Shown: positions 48,003 through 59,820, counted from the first letter of the stretch. The stretch: 64,000 bases of DNA from Trichosphaerium sp. ATCC 40318 (GCA_038496445.1 JALMLS010000487.1:212407-276406); one strand, 5' to 3'. Notes: generated by a model not told the origin, from the sequence alone. A program made the numbers and translations.

Positions 48003-50012
48003 TTATGCATCTTTATCTTTTGGTGCGTCATTATCAATTACTTCTTCTTTTGAACTCTCTTCTATGATTTGTCTACGTTCTGGTGCTTGAGACTCATTTC
48101 TAGGAGCAGGTTCTGGGATAGAATCCATTTCTTCTTTTTGAGCTGCAACTGCTTGTCTACTACGAGCTGCTTTGACTGGAGTCACACGTCTTAAAATAAG
48201 AATCAGTACACGTGATAGCAAACTAAACAAAAAGGAGGACAATTAAGAATTAAATCAAGAGTTAATTGTAAGACCGATCAATTATTGTCATCATTAATGA
48301 ATGTTGCTTCCTTGAATGTTTTTTCATGCGTTTAAACGTTCTTAAGTAAAGGTGATGAAATCTGACCAAATGTATTTTATGCGATCCAAAAGTTTTTAAT
48401 GTTTCAAAAAATAATAACGATATATCAACCGAATAATAAAGCAACTCATCATTAACTTACCTAAAGTAAGGTTCTTGCTTTTCCTTGTCATCTCCATCAA
48501 TCAACCAATCCAATAAAGTATCAAAATAACCAGCTTTACGTGGTTGAACATTTACAGGAGCTTGTACTTGTCTTGCAGCTCCTAAAATTAACTTTCAGTA
48601 AAAAATACATCTAAGTGTTTTGAATATTTAAATGGAGTACTTTGTTTCATGTGAGCAGGTACAGGCATAGAAGGAGGTGGAGAACGAATAACATTTTGTC
48701 GTGGTTGATTCTGTTTTTTTTGAGATAAAAACGTTAATGGCTGAAGAGTACAAGTAGTTTCTATTACCTGCGGTGGTGGTCTGTAAGGAGAGTTTGCTGG
48801 AGGTTGAGATTGTTGAATCCTAGAATGTTCAGGAGATCTGAATCCAGTTTGTGCAGGTTCTCTTTGTGAGTTATGTGCGGCAATACCACCAGTTGGCATT
48901 GATGCGGTCGGTCTTCGATAGTTTGCTGGTGGTGCGCTTTTTGGTGTTGGCGCTTGGCGGGGCTATTGGGGATGGTTAGAAGATACTAAAAATGCTCAAA
49001 GTTGTGATGAAGTAATACCTGTCCCGTAGGTGTCATGGCAGCTGTTGCACCCGGTCTACGTCTCAAACCTAAAGAGTTGTTTAAAAATGGCGGTGATGGT
49101 GAACTTAATTGATTTTGTAAGTAATGTGGGTTTTCTTCTCCAGTTTCTTGGAGGTTCAAGTTTGATTCTGATGTCATTTTGAAGTGATACTTTTGAGTCA
49201 AGTAGTTCTAAAAATGTACCTGGGTTTTGCTTTCTTGGATCACCTGGTGTAAGGTTCTTCAAAGTGCTTTCATATGTTTCAACTAGTTTTCTTGTTTCAT
49301 AGTAGTTTGTAAATTCTTTGAGCTCTTCTAACTTAACAGTAGTTAGCTCATAATCATTTTACCTCGTGAAGGGTACCTTTTCGACTTGTTGCTTATGAAT
49401 TTTGTCTCTGTAAGCCACTGCATAAATAGTTAAAAGTAAGCACACGTGAGCGAAATTTCTGACTTATGGCGTAAATTTAAAAAACTTGTTTTGTTTTAAA
49501 GAATAAGAAAAAGATCGCACGTGATAATCGCCTACATCTCCCGTAATACCAATTTACAATCCTATTCAATAACATACTACTATATACAATAGTCAGGACG
49601 GTACTTAAACGTAAATGTAGGTTTTTTTTCGTTAATTTACGTTTCTTGATTCTGTACGCTTTTATCGCACTAATTCAGCGCAAGACGTATAATGACAAGT
49701 TGTAAAAACGTACCCAAACGGTATAGCTACTATCGGCACAAGATAAACTAAACGCTCCCATGGTTCTGTAATAACAACTATAAAGTACCAGAACACGAGA
49801 TAAGAGAGCTCCAGTAAAGTGAATAAAATCAAAAGGCGCCATGTCAACGTTCTATGTGCTTGAGCGTATCCTTGTAACCTATCCTCGGCTTCTTGGAGCT
49901 GTTGGTCAAGTTTCTCGAGTTCCGCGCCTATTTTGCCCTATCGCTCGTTAATATATGTACTAACGTATTATAATACCCTTTTAGGCCGAAAATACGAGAA
50001 AATGGAGCCCAT
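48003..50012 (-). CDS. Lunapark-like ER protein, right-arm copy
   Basis: Counterpart of 34,852-36,860 with the start MGSIFSYFRPK at 50,012. The transmembrane hairpin and both coiled coils are intact. Differences from the left arm near 49,180 (one extra base and a substitution) fall inside the 51-52 base intron with donor GTACAT, so they should not affect the protein. A few residues differ (tail ...IIEESSKEE against IIEKSSKEE on the left). Probably functional. As on the left, no C-terminal zinc ribbon can be found. Confidence 0.74.
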
Positions 50013-50381
50013 GACTCAGTATTAGACACAGAACTGACTTTTCCACTCAAAATCGGTCTTTCAAGAAAACAGTTACGTGGCACAAAACCGAAACGCCAAA
50101 CGTTGTAAAAAGATAGCTTGTAAGTTGATGTATGATATGTCATGAGTATACACTGCTAGACGATGCTGGGAACGATTCTAGTTAGTTTATATTATTATTA
50201 CCTAAGGCACATGTGATTTATCATCAATCATCACATGACAAGGCATAATCTAACAATCCCTATATGTGGAGAACTCAACTTCTGGGCGCTTTGTATAAGG
50301 TCTTATACATATGACAAGACAAAGGTTCTTTACAAGGAAGAAAACGTTGTAAACTTATACTAGAACTTATTGCAATAACAG

Positions 50382-51136
50382 CCTCGTTTCTATTTTTCCG
50401 ATGGAGCTAACGTGAAACCTTTCTTGGCTTACGTTTTAAACTGTATTGCCTGTTTCATTCAAGTTATGAGACAGAGTGACTTTTAGCAAAAAAAATCCAG
50501 TACCTGTAGGATCTGACGGATTTGACACTGCTGGCAGATCTTGCAAATCTCACCCTTTTTAAACGTGTTCCTCAAGCCTGTCCAGTAAATCCAACCGTTT
50601 CAAACCTACGTTATTGGGCCAATCAATTCAACACGTGATTTAACAAACCAACAATTTTTATTTGGATATTTGACACCCGCCGGCGTTTACAAAGCCTACA
50701 GCTACGCTGGTGTTTTTGGAGATTTTAGCGTTATTACACGTGCCTTGATGTTTGGGTGTTGCGAGAGCGCTTTTGTTAGCGTGGGGTAGGCGCTAGCGTA
50801 GCGCTAGTAAGTTATACACGTACGTTGATTGGAAGTAAAAACATACAGCAAACAGTGTTTGAGGTATTCATACCGTGTTTGGCGGTAATGCGATAGCTTT
50901 GTAGGACATCAAATTCGCTTTTGCAAACTTTAATTCGTTTTTAGCTCATTGGACACTTCTGTGGGTTGATCGTACTGTGTAGGCAAAAATATACTGCGAT
51001 CATCTCCCACGGTATTGAAACTGTAACCAATACTGCGGCAAGGGTTGGAAATTTAGTACATTTTGACAAGGAACTAACAAAAATAGCTCATGACCAACCT
51101 GTTAAACCATTGGGAGGTGCCTTCTTATGGTATTAG
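50382..51136 (+). CDS. Unrecognised multi-exon gene with hydrophobic segments, right-arm copy, 5' end unclear
   Basis: Same pieces as at 33,716-34,482: FYFSDGANVKPFLAYVLN, a 47-base intron, DLTDLTLLADLANLTLFKRV, QACPVNPTVSNLRYWANQF, then YAGVFGDFSVITRALM and the last exon LIGHFCGLIVLC...GGAFLWY ending at 51,136. The two arms differ by indels in 50,910-50,940, which therefore is probably intron. The start codon and family are unknown. Confidence 0.45.
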
Positions 51137-51309
51137 CTTCTTTGTATAAAACAGACAGGAACTAAAAGACGTGTATGAAAATACAAATTCAAACTATCTG
51201 CTTCTATCCAATGTAAGCGCGCTTGGTTCCTTGAAAAGAAATCTTCTACAGGAACTGTGAACCTGTTCACGAACTGTAAAATAGTCATAATATCAGCAAC
51301 TACAAGACA

Positions 51310-51963
51310 ATGACAACGGAAACAAAACTTACTGAAACAAAACCTACTGAAGTAGAGATTGCCAAAAATACAAAAGCTATAATCCGTATAGCTCGAGAAA
51401 GTTTGTCAAACTCCAGTAACCCAATATACAAGGCTATAAATCACTTTTTAAACATCCTCAGAACAAAGACACGCACTTTCTTTAAAGAATGTTTAGAACG
51501 GAACACTAGCCTAGCAGATAAACTTGTCAACGCGTACGTTTGTTCTACACAGTCAGACTTTGGGTTTTAACTCAACTGTTAGGATTGGTTCCACTGTAAC
51601 CGATTTATTGTTCACTGTTGCTTCGGCAGCACTACAAATGGTTTTCAACGCTTTTGGTAATCCGAAGGTATGACGTTCCTTTTCTTTTAGTCAAAGTGTC
51701 TCATTCTGTTTTTTATTTATCACGTGGCACTAATTCATTACAAGGTTTGGCAAGCTGCACACGCTTGTGGCATGAAATCATGGCGTGAAAATGAAGGAAA
51801 TGGTGTGCTGGCACAAACGTATGGATACTCAAAGCGTATGGCAGCCTTCTTTGCTGAAGTTTGGGCGCAATCATGGGCAATTGCTGTGAAAGCAGCTGGT
51901 GTGGAACTAGATGAAGACGAGAAACAGATAGTAAAGGACCTACTTGAGGCTGGAATTCAATAA
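51310..51963 (+). CDS. Small all-helical protein, right-arm copy
   Basis: Matches 32,889-33,542. The three exons are open: head MTTETKLTETKPTEVEIAKN; then, after the 49-base intron at about 51,536-51,584, GSTVTDLLFTVASAALQMV; then KVWQAAHACGMKSWRENEG. Two residues differ from the left copy (NGVLAQ for NGALAQ; last residue Q for K). No family is recognised. Confidence 0.65.
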
Positions 51964-52506
51964 ATTGAAGCTAAAAACAAACTGCTTTTTGTTGTTTTCT
52001 GTACTGCATCACTAATCGATGGGCAAAAGAACAGTAGCAAAGTTGATCAATGCCCTTGTGTTCAATAGCAAAGTCTTCCTGCCCGACCTGCAATCTAAAG
52101 ACCTTGAATTGCCTTCTTTTTATGTAGTTCAGTTAAAGCAATTTCAAGAAAACAAGGGACTGTTGTTTTGTTCAAAACTACACGTGACCAACATGCTTTT
52201 TGGTACTCATTCAACTTACTGACTTTAAACATAGTTTTTCAACATCGATAAACCACTTTAAATAATAAATAACATTTAAGTTTTAACGGACTTGCAATGA
52301 AAACAACAAACCCTAACAAGAATATCTAAAGCCTCCCGTAAGTATTAATTGTATCGGGTGTTAAGGTAGCAAAGAACACTATTTTCTTCACTAGTAATCA
52401 ATATTGAAGAAAATCACTTACATTATTTCTGCAAGGCACAAACGATGAACGTTACCATTAGTTTACAATTTTATTTATTACATAGTTCAGATGAATTGTT
52501 TACTTT
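51964..52506. other. Convergent intergenic region, right arm
   Basis: Mirror of 32,340-32,888. Contains the same unsupported 67-codon frame at 52,019-52,222. Nothing else seen. Confidence 0.45.
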
Positions 52507-54852
52507 TTAATCTACATGGATAATGCTAAGTACTTGATGTTTCTTTGTACCAGTGATAATCTGATCTGCTACAACATAACAAATAGTACTCACTATAAGT
52601 AAGCCAGGCTGAATCCATATTTGGGCATAGCATGACCCTTCAACATTGGCAAGAGGGATATGTGGAGGATAGAAGAATCCAATCGCAATAGCAAAGTTCT
52701 TAGATAAAGTAAGTAAGTGTTGGTGTTGATTGATAAATACAAGTGAAAGAACTGATCATTATAGTAATGTGATTTTGATTGTAAACGGTATCAAACTTGG
52801 CAAACACAAAACACTTTCTTAGAAATACTGGATGAACAGGCGTAAAGAAGTTTGAAAAAAAATGCTTGTCTTTACCTGTAAAAAGAAGAATACTGTAAAT
52901 CCTCCTATACTCTCCCCAGAGTAAGCTTCTCCAAGAAGAGAGTAAACCTTTATTTTCAAGTTAATTGGCGAAACAAGCTACGTGTTGCAAAAGTTCCTTA
53001 CTTGTGTATTGAAAATAGAGTCACTAATCCCAAGAAGCACAGCCGCTACAAAAGCAGTCCATGGGACACCATCAAGTGTCAATGAATCAGACCACCAACC
53101 ATCACGAACACACATAACAAAGAAGAGTGCTAAACCAAAAGTAAAGCTCCTAAAAAAAAAATAAGAATGTGTTTAACCACAGCCGTGCTTTATTCACGTG
53201 ATTATTTAAAAAACCAGCAAAATAGTTTGAGAAACGTAAGGCCAACAGGTGGTAGAGAAACGCAAAAGGATACTCCACGAAAAACATAAACCAAAAAAGA
53301 TGTTTAAAGTACCCTCCTACTACAACAAAACTGTGTCCTATCTTGTCGGATATAGGTCCTATTATAAGACCACCCAACATATCTGCAGCGGCTAAAAATG
53401 TCAGAGCTAATCCGACACCTTTAGCATCAAGTAATAGAGGAAAAGAGCCTGCCCAAAAAGATAGCTCAAATCCTACGACAATGTGAGTTTGTAATCAACA
53501 CACTAACATTCACTTAACATACCTGTGAATAAGAACATCGGCGTCATAAGTAAAAACTCATAACGTGGTATAATTTTGGAGGCAGTCTTTAAGACTTTGA
53601 AGGGAGATGGCCTTTATAAACAAAGTTTGTAAGCGACAACAAAGCAACTTTTTTTTTTGTTACCTTGAGAAACGCATTGCTTTTCGTTCAATTTTCGCAA
53701 CTGGTGACCTTGTTTGAAGTCCTATTACTACACTACCACAACCAGCCATCACAGTAAATATAATACAAAGAGTAGAAAACGAGAGATACTTAAAAATGAA
53801 GTATGCAGTAAGATTTCCAAAAACAGAGGAAAGCTGGTATGCTGCCCAAAAGATACCAGAATTTCTACCTCTATTTCCTTCTGAGGAAATCTCTGTCAAA
53901 AAAGCACCTAAATAAATCGATTAATAACACGTGATACATGAATTATTGGTGCAGGCTATATAATGATCCAAGCAAGTTTGAGGCTATGGCTGGTGCACAA
54001 CAAGCGAGAAACATAGTTCTGATTTTTTGGTTTTTTTTTAAAGAATTTGGCGCACCTTGAGCAACCCACAGCAATGCAGCACCAATACCACATACTGAAG
54101 CTATTATATACAATAAAATATGTACTATTTTTATAAGACTAGCGATTAGAATTGTATAACATATTGCACCAATAACCATCGACCACCTTTGTAAAAAAAA
54201 GCGTTAATAAAAAATGTACTAGCAACAAAAAAAATCCGAACAATTTTGACGCACCTCTCGGAGATGTAGCTGATAACCACAGGAGAAAGTAAAGAAAAAA
54301 ATGCACATGAAGAGCATAGTATTGCCATTGACACGCTTCCAAGCTTTCCTGCGATGCAATCAGCAAAAAGAAAGTATCAAACTAAAAATTATAGCGGCAA
54401 GGTCGCTATTAAACGATAATTGATCATTATAAGGCCACTCAAAATGTAGAAAAGCAGTTGTAAAACGTTAAACGTTGAAATGAGTTTTTCAAGCGTAAAC
54501 GCAACAGTTTATTGTGTTTAAAGTAATATCTACGCGTCGGAGAGTGTTTTAAGAAGTTTCAAGTTTTAGCGTGATAATAGCACGTTACCTGGTAAAATTG
54601 TCGTCATATAGTTCTGGATAGTGTTTGCAGCCATAAACACAAGAAAAAGCCGACGCTCATTATTGTGAGGTTATACCACTCGTACGATATCCCACATATC
54701 GTTTCTTTATTGATTTTGGCTTTATCCGTCTTCCTCTTTGGAATTACGCCTAAACTCTCAGTGTGCCATAAAGTTCGTTTTGGCAGTAGGGTTTGTGTCT
54801 CCTCATCAAGTAAATGCACAATATCTTCATTGCTGGCTTGAATATTAGCCAT
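52507..54852 (-). pseudogene. UNC-93/MFSD11-like protein, right-arm copy, frameshifted
   Basis: Counterpart of 29,919-32,339. In exon 1 the right copy has five T where the left has six, just after MSVGFF (near 54,650). The frame therefore reads LCLWLQTLSRT instead of LVFMAANTIQNY and stops soon after. Downstream exons (TEISSEGNRGRNSGIFWAAY; MLGGLIIGPISDKIG) remain intact, so the lesion is young. Other exon-1 changes are TKKTDK to KRKTDK and a Leu-Ile to Leu-Thr. A run-length error in the assembly is an alternative explanation. Confidence 0.7.
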
Positions 54853-55611
54853 GCAAGTCAGTACAAACCAAGGAATCCGTGCACTAAAAAGTCATTGGAA
54901 GTCTGGCTATTCTGTGAAGAATTGACGGTTTGTCATGTTATCTAAAGATTGACTCATCACAATATTGTCAGCAATAACATTGTGGAAACAAATGTGAGCT
55001 TGTAGCTTCAGAGAATATGATCAACCACATTCCTTAGATGACATGTCAACATATGCAAAAGTGCTATAACATATAGGCTTTGAAGACTTGTCTCAGTTAA
55101 CACAATAAAACAAGAGTATCACTACTATCCACAATTCTTGTTTAGCAACAAGTAATACACCTTGTATTAATATTATCAGTCAAGTTGTGTTTGAGTGCTA
55201 AAAAAGAACGCTGTACCCATGTTTTATTGTAGTGAGTGGTAATGCTTCATCGCATGGACCAATGGCACAGACCAAAGATGGGTTTTGGATCTATAGAAGA
55301 AGACCAATGTTAAAGTGTAATAATTTAAGAAAAGTTTAAATAAAACAGAGTTGGTTACGAGTCCAAGCTAGGGATGTTGACATGTCATCTAAGGAATGTT
55401 TATATGGACCAGGGACAACCGGCTCCATATTTGCCTTCAGAAAGTGGTAATTTGAAGACCAAGCATATGCACTCACTAGACATTGATTGTCTCATGTTCT
55501 TCAGTACCTTTCAAGTTAAGCAACCACAGGTAAGAAACAGCCTAATTTCAGAATTTTGATTAACAAGGCAATAAAAACTGGTTTTTTATTTCCAAACACT
55601 TTGCGTCACTT
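54853..55611. other. Right-arm intergenic region with an internal inverted repeat
   Basis: Counterpart of 28,860-29,918 but about 320 bases shorter. Contains a perfect 26-base inverted repeat (55,027-55,052 and 55,374-55,399) that is only partly present on the left. The open frame 55,374-55,559 has no recognised domain. Confidence 0.5.
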
Positions 55612-56815
55612 TAATTATTTTTTGGTACAAGTTTTTAAATACAGCAGTTGATCGAGACATTCTTGAGTAATTGACGTGTCAAAAATATGAATGCTGCGAA
55701 CCCCAGTTAGTGATTTAATGGCCTCATTTGTTATCTGTTTACAACCTATAAGCGTAATAAACATATGCACCAGAAAGGCCTGTACACCTTTATCTGTAAT
55801 ATTTTTGCAACAAGTAAGATCTATAGTGTGTGCACCTGAAAGATATCTTAATCCTTCATCTGTAACTGCAGTTTTTAGATAGGTTAAATGGTATGTACAC
55901 CGCGAGTTCTTTTAACCCCTCATCTGTAACTGCAGTATTAGATAGACGAATGGTATGTACACCAGCAAGTGCTTTTATCCCGTCGTCTGTAATATGCTTA
56001 CAATAAAGAAGTTTTATATTGTGAACGCCAGAAAGTGCTTTTAACCCTTCATCAGTGACAGAGGTTCTGTACAGATTAATGGTATGAACACCAGAAAGAG
56101 CTTTTAACCCTTCATCTGATATGAAAGTATTTCTAAGGTTAATGGTGTGTACACCAGCAATTGATTTTAACCCTTCATCTGTAATATGCTTACAATAACC
56201 AAGATGAATATTAGACACACCAGCAAGTGCTTTTTAACCCTTCATCTGTAACTGCAGTATTAGATAGGTTAATGTGTGTACACCAGCAATTGATTTTATC
56301 CCTTCATCTGTAATATGCTTACAATAACCAAGACGAATATTAGACACACCAGAAAGTGCCTTTAACCCTTCATCTGTTACTGTATTACATAGATTAATGG
56401 TATGAACACCAGAGAGTGCTTATACACTTTCATCAGTTACAGTATCACTACACGCACAAAGATCGATGGAATGAACACCAGCAAATGTCTTGATAACATC
56501 ATCAGAAATGGCTTTGCCAACAAGTTTGATGTTTGTGTGCTGGAGAGTACTTGAGTGTTTTAAAACTGCTGAAGCTTGGTCAACACGTGAAATCCGAACG
56601 CTACAGTATCCAATGTCGTGAACAATAGAAGCAAGGTGATGACAGGTTTGAGAAGCAGCAAAGCGTGATTTTGTTGTTTTACGCAAAATAAGCGCTAAAA
56701 CCTCTGTGGGAAGGTCTAAAATGCTTTTATGCGCCCTATTATAGGTTAGAATAGGATAATAGAACAATTTGTGTCTGAACCTTTCATCTTTGGTGTTTAC
56801 TATCTTTACAAGCAT
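55612..56815 (-). pseudogene. F-box/LRR gene, right-arm copy, nonsense-truncated
   Basis: Starts MLVKIVNTKDERFRHKLFYY at 56,815, and here the F-box is complete: ILDLPTEVLALILRKTTKS then RFAASQTCHHLASIVHD. The frame continues into FAGVHSIDLCACSDTVTDES and then meets TAA at 56,420-56,422, where the left arm has GTCAAA. The LRR array (55,640-56,420) is shorter than on the left and contains further shifts near 56,230 and 55,880. This copy could at most make an F-box stub without LRRs. Confidence 0.75.
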
Positions 56816-57312
56816 GATGAGTGTATGTGGGAGGTTTATATAGAACGGGTACGGAAGAGGAGCGTCTTGTTTATACACGTGCGATGAACTCGTGGCGGTG
56901 TACAAGGGATCACATTCCGTGAACTAGGAGATTTTACATTTTGAACTCTTACAGGTATACCAACTTGTCAAGGTACTTAAATGCCTTCACTTCACACGAA
57001 GATTAATTTTACAATGTTGATGCAATAGTGAACAAACTGATGATACGAAACGAACTTTTTCAACTTTGAAAACAACAAAATAAAACAAACTTGCTACTGC
57101 CCACGTAACTGCAACTTATGTAGCAGTGAAAGGGTCAAGCACCTGTAACATACTTGCAAATGGTGTGGTCTCGTGTATTTGTATGAATACAAACACAAAA
57201 ATAAGAAACAAAACTCGGTAAGCTTAAAGATAAAATGAATCTGAAAACTAAGGATTTTTTGTTTTTGACTGGAATTGAATAATAAGCAGACCGTTCAATT
57301 TCTCTAAGTAAA
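56816..57312. other. Divergent promoter region, right arm
   Basis: Between the F-box/LRR start and the membrane-protein start; mirror of 26,981-27,490. It contains a CACGTG site near 56,877. No gene is supported. Confidence 0.45.
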
Positions 57313-58001
57313 ATGCACGCCGATGCGAGGACGCTTCTAGTAATTGTACTTTGTTGTTTAGGTACGTCGTGCTATAAACAGTAACCATTAAAAAAAAAAA
57401 GGGCCGAGTTTTGGGTTTCAAGCTTTTGAGACGAACAAGTACCACGACCTGACGTTGTTGTTTTCAAATACTAGCGATATTTCATATCAAACAGTTGCGC
57501 TTGGGTTGCGAAATGGGACGAGGGTATACGTTTACGCTGTACAAGGTACGAGTTCAATAAAGTAGGTCTAATAAAAACCGAAAGTTTTTTTTTCGGTACT
57601 TGTCACGTGTACTAAGTTTCTGATTAAAAAGGCGGTCACGCGAACAGAAATAATATGGAGGGGGTATTTATAGGTGTAGGAACGCCAGAAGGTATGTACA
57701 TTTAGAGTTCGTTTCGCTGTAAATAGAAGGCAATAGTTCCTTCTGGATAAATCAAATGCGACTAGGGAGTTTCTCTTATACTTACTCGAGTGTTTATGAA
57801 AAACCGACGGAGTATTTTTCGAAAAGTTCCAAAAATCATTACGCTATGTATTCCAAAGATGGATTTATTGATCGCTAATTACTCTGCGTAGATATTGTAC
57901 AACATGGACAATTTACATATCCAATATTGTTTATTGAAGGCATTTCTGACCCTTACATACCTCCCTTTGAGGATTTCATTCAAGTGATATCAAAGCCTAA
58001 T
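57313..58001 (+). pseudogene. Truncated 5' part of the type I membrane protein
   Basis: Copy of the first four exons of the gene at 24,240-26,980: signal peptide MHADARTLLVIVLCCLA, then YQTVALGLRNGTRVYVYAVQ, NMEGVFIGVGTPE and YPILFIEGISDPYIPPFEDF. It stops in VISKP at the duplication junction, after which unrelated upstream sequence of another gene follows. It lacks the linker, transmembrane helix and tail, so any product would be a short secreted fragment. Confidence 0.85.
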
Positions 58002-58052
58002 TAATACCTGTTTTCGGCAGTTACACGTGTGGAAGTGCGGTACAAAGCTGTA

Positions 58053-58880
58053 GAGAATTTTTTCGCTAAGCAGTTGAATGTGCTATGGTGTAAGCACTAT
58101 ATGCTTTGGATCTACACAGTAAGTATGAGAGCTTAATATAAACCTGTAGCCGTGTAAAAAAATAAATACGTTTTACTGTTTTTATGGTATGACGTTATTG
58201 TAAGATGTGAAAATCTTCTCGCTAGGTTTTTATTGTTCATCATTTATACCTTGAAAGTGTATAAAGAGTACTATTGCATCGAACCTGAGTGTGCACACTA
58301 AAATGATAGTTGTGGCTCCGCTAAAAACGTCAAGTTCCGCTTATTGATCTTGATTAGCGATATAAAACCGAGGTAAACGCTTTTTATTTGTTGTAGGGCA
58401 CTTTTTCTAAAAATGTTTACAGTGTTTTTCCTCTTTCTAACTTATGCAACATCCCAAACAGCCAAAAATGATACATACATACTACACGCGCATGTTGAAT
58501 ACAATACATCATTTTTGGCTGTTTGGGATGTTGCATAAGATAGTGAACAAAATTGTTTAATAAACGGCGTTGTTTGCGACCTCACCTCAGGGATAAGTAG
58601 TACATCACTGTTTAAGCAGATTTGGCCTATTTATTCGACGGAAAAAGGTGTTGATGCTCTTAAAAAAGGAATTTAAAGTTCCTTTTTTGCTGAAAAGATC
58701 ACGCCACATATTTTCTATGATAATTGCGTTTAATGTACTTATTGTGCACACCTGTTTTCGATCTTCCTGTTGAAATACAAACCTTAAAGTATCACATACG
58801 GCAGTTTCAGGCGAGTAGCTGACTGCTGTGTTACTGACACATTTTTTACTTTTTCATCAACTGCTTAGAGAAAAATTCTC
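58053..58880. mobile_element. 828-base TIR element with TA target duplication (Tc1/mariner-like MITE)
   Basis: The left end GAGAATTTTTTCGCTAAG matches the reverse of the right end, which closes CTTAGAGAAAAATTCTC at 58,880. The inverted repeats are 26-28 bases with a few mismatches. TA flanks both sides (58,051-58,052 and 58,881-58,882). The uninterrupted site in the right arm reads AAAGCGTTAACATTTCA around 44,990, so a single TA was duplicated. No transposase frame is present; the element is non-autonomous. Confidence 0.85.
58441..58539. repeat. Perfect 32-base inverted repeat inside the TIR element
   Basis: Arms 58,441-58,472 and 58,508-58,539 are exact reverse complements beginning CTTATGCAACATCCC, with a 35-base loop. 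The sequence can form a strong hairpin or may be a second, nested small element. Confidence 0.85.
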
Positions 58881-59015
58881 TAACATTTCAATAAGTTATG
58901 TGATGTACCGGCAGAAATAACCGCTATCTGTTTTGAGCACCAAAATCTAAAAGTTAAGCCCTAAGTTCCCGCTTGGTAATTTACATAACACTTTACAACA
59001 CACTAACCACACAAC

Positions 59016-59556
59016 ATGTCAAGCAGAAGCAGAACATCAAAGAGAAAGAGCTCTAAACCAAAGCTGACGTCACCTGTAAAATCAAGAGCGTCAAAGCGCT
59101 CAAGAAGGACTGGAAAAGCCTCACGCGGTTCTTTGGTAAGTTTTACAGCACTTTCTAGCGACTTTTACCGTTCTTTTTTGTAACCGTTGCTGTAGTCAAG
59201 ACAACTTGCCAACATCGCGAACGAAGCGGAACAAAACTACAAAACTGACCGTATCTCTCGTCTATCTCAAAACAAAATTAGAGGTCACTTCAAAACTGGC
59301 ACTGTAACTGCTCCTGACTGTACGTCACTGCCATCACTACCAAAGCCTCAAGAAATTGTTGATTCAACGTAACGGTTACTAATTTTTTTTCTCCTTAGCG
59401 TTTGGTTTCATTTACGGTGACTGGGGTAAACCTAGAAGCAGAACAAGACTCTCTCGAAGATTCTCTTCAACAGTCTTTGACGACGAAGAAGAAGAAGAAG
59501 AAATTTTAGACTTCGAGAAGCTTGACGCTAGTGAAGAGTCTGATAGCGACGAATAA
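59016..59556 (+). CDS. Small protein with basic N terminus and acidic C terminus, third copy
   Basis: All three exons remain open and match 45,126-45,664. Intron 1 has two extra bases before its acceptor (GCTGTAG), which do not change the protein. The TIR element sits 136 bases upstream of the start codon, in the former promoter region, so expression of this copy may be altered. Confidence 0.7.
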
Positions 59557-59820
59557 GCCCACAAATAATTGTAAAATATCAGCTTTGAGCTGGGCGTGTA
59601 TTATATGTAACATAGACCAACAAACCATTTTCAAGGCTGTATAAAGGACATAAAACAATGTGTCAAAAAGTAAAAAATCATTTTCGTGGTGACTACCTCT
59701 TTGTTCTTCTTTTTGGTAAATGGACTTTGCTAACTTGTCACCTTGACGATAAGAGCGAAAAGCTAAGCAACTTAAAGCGTTTAAGCGTATTTCGGGCAAA
59801 TATTTTGTGACAAAGTAGCA

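Larger units (their letters stand above)
42442..58001 (-). repeat. Right arm of giant inverted repeat (about 15.6 kb)
   Basis: Reverse complement of 26,294-42,350 with scattered substitutions and small indels, plus larger gaps in the LRR gene and near 55,215. It ends at CTAAT (57,997-58,001), where it is fused to a third copy of internal arm sequence. Confidence 0.96.

Noticed and set aside
26294-58001. Assembly artefact as the explanation for the palindrome
   Set aside because: The arms carry independent indels, a block unique to the left arm, different gene lesions and a rearranged centre. A mis-joined copy would be identical. Haplotype mis-joining remains possible and is noted as a test.
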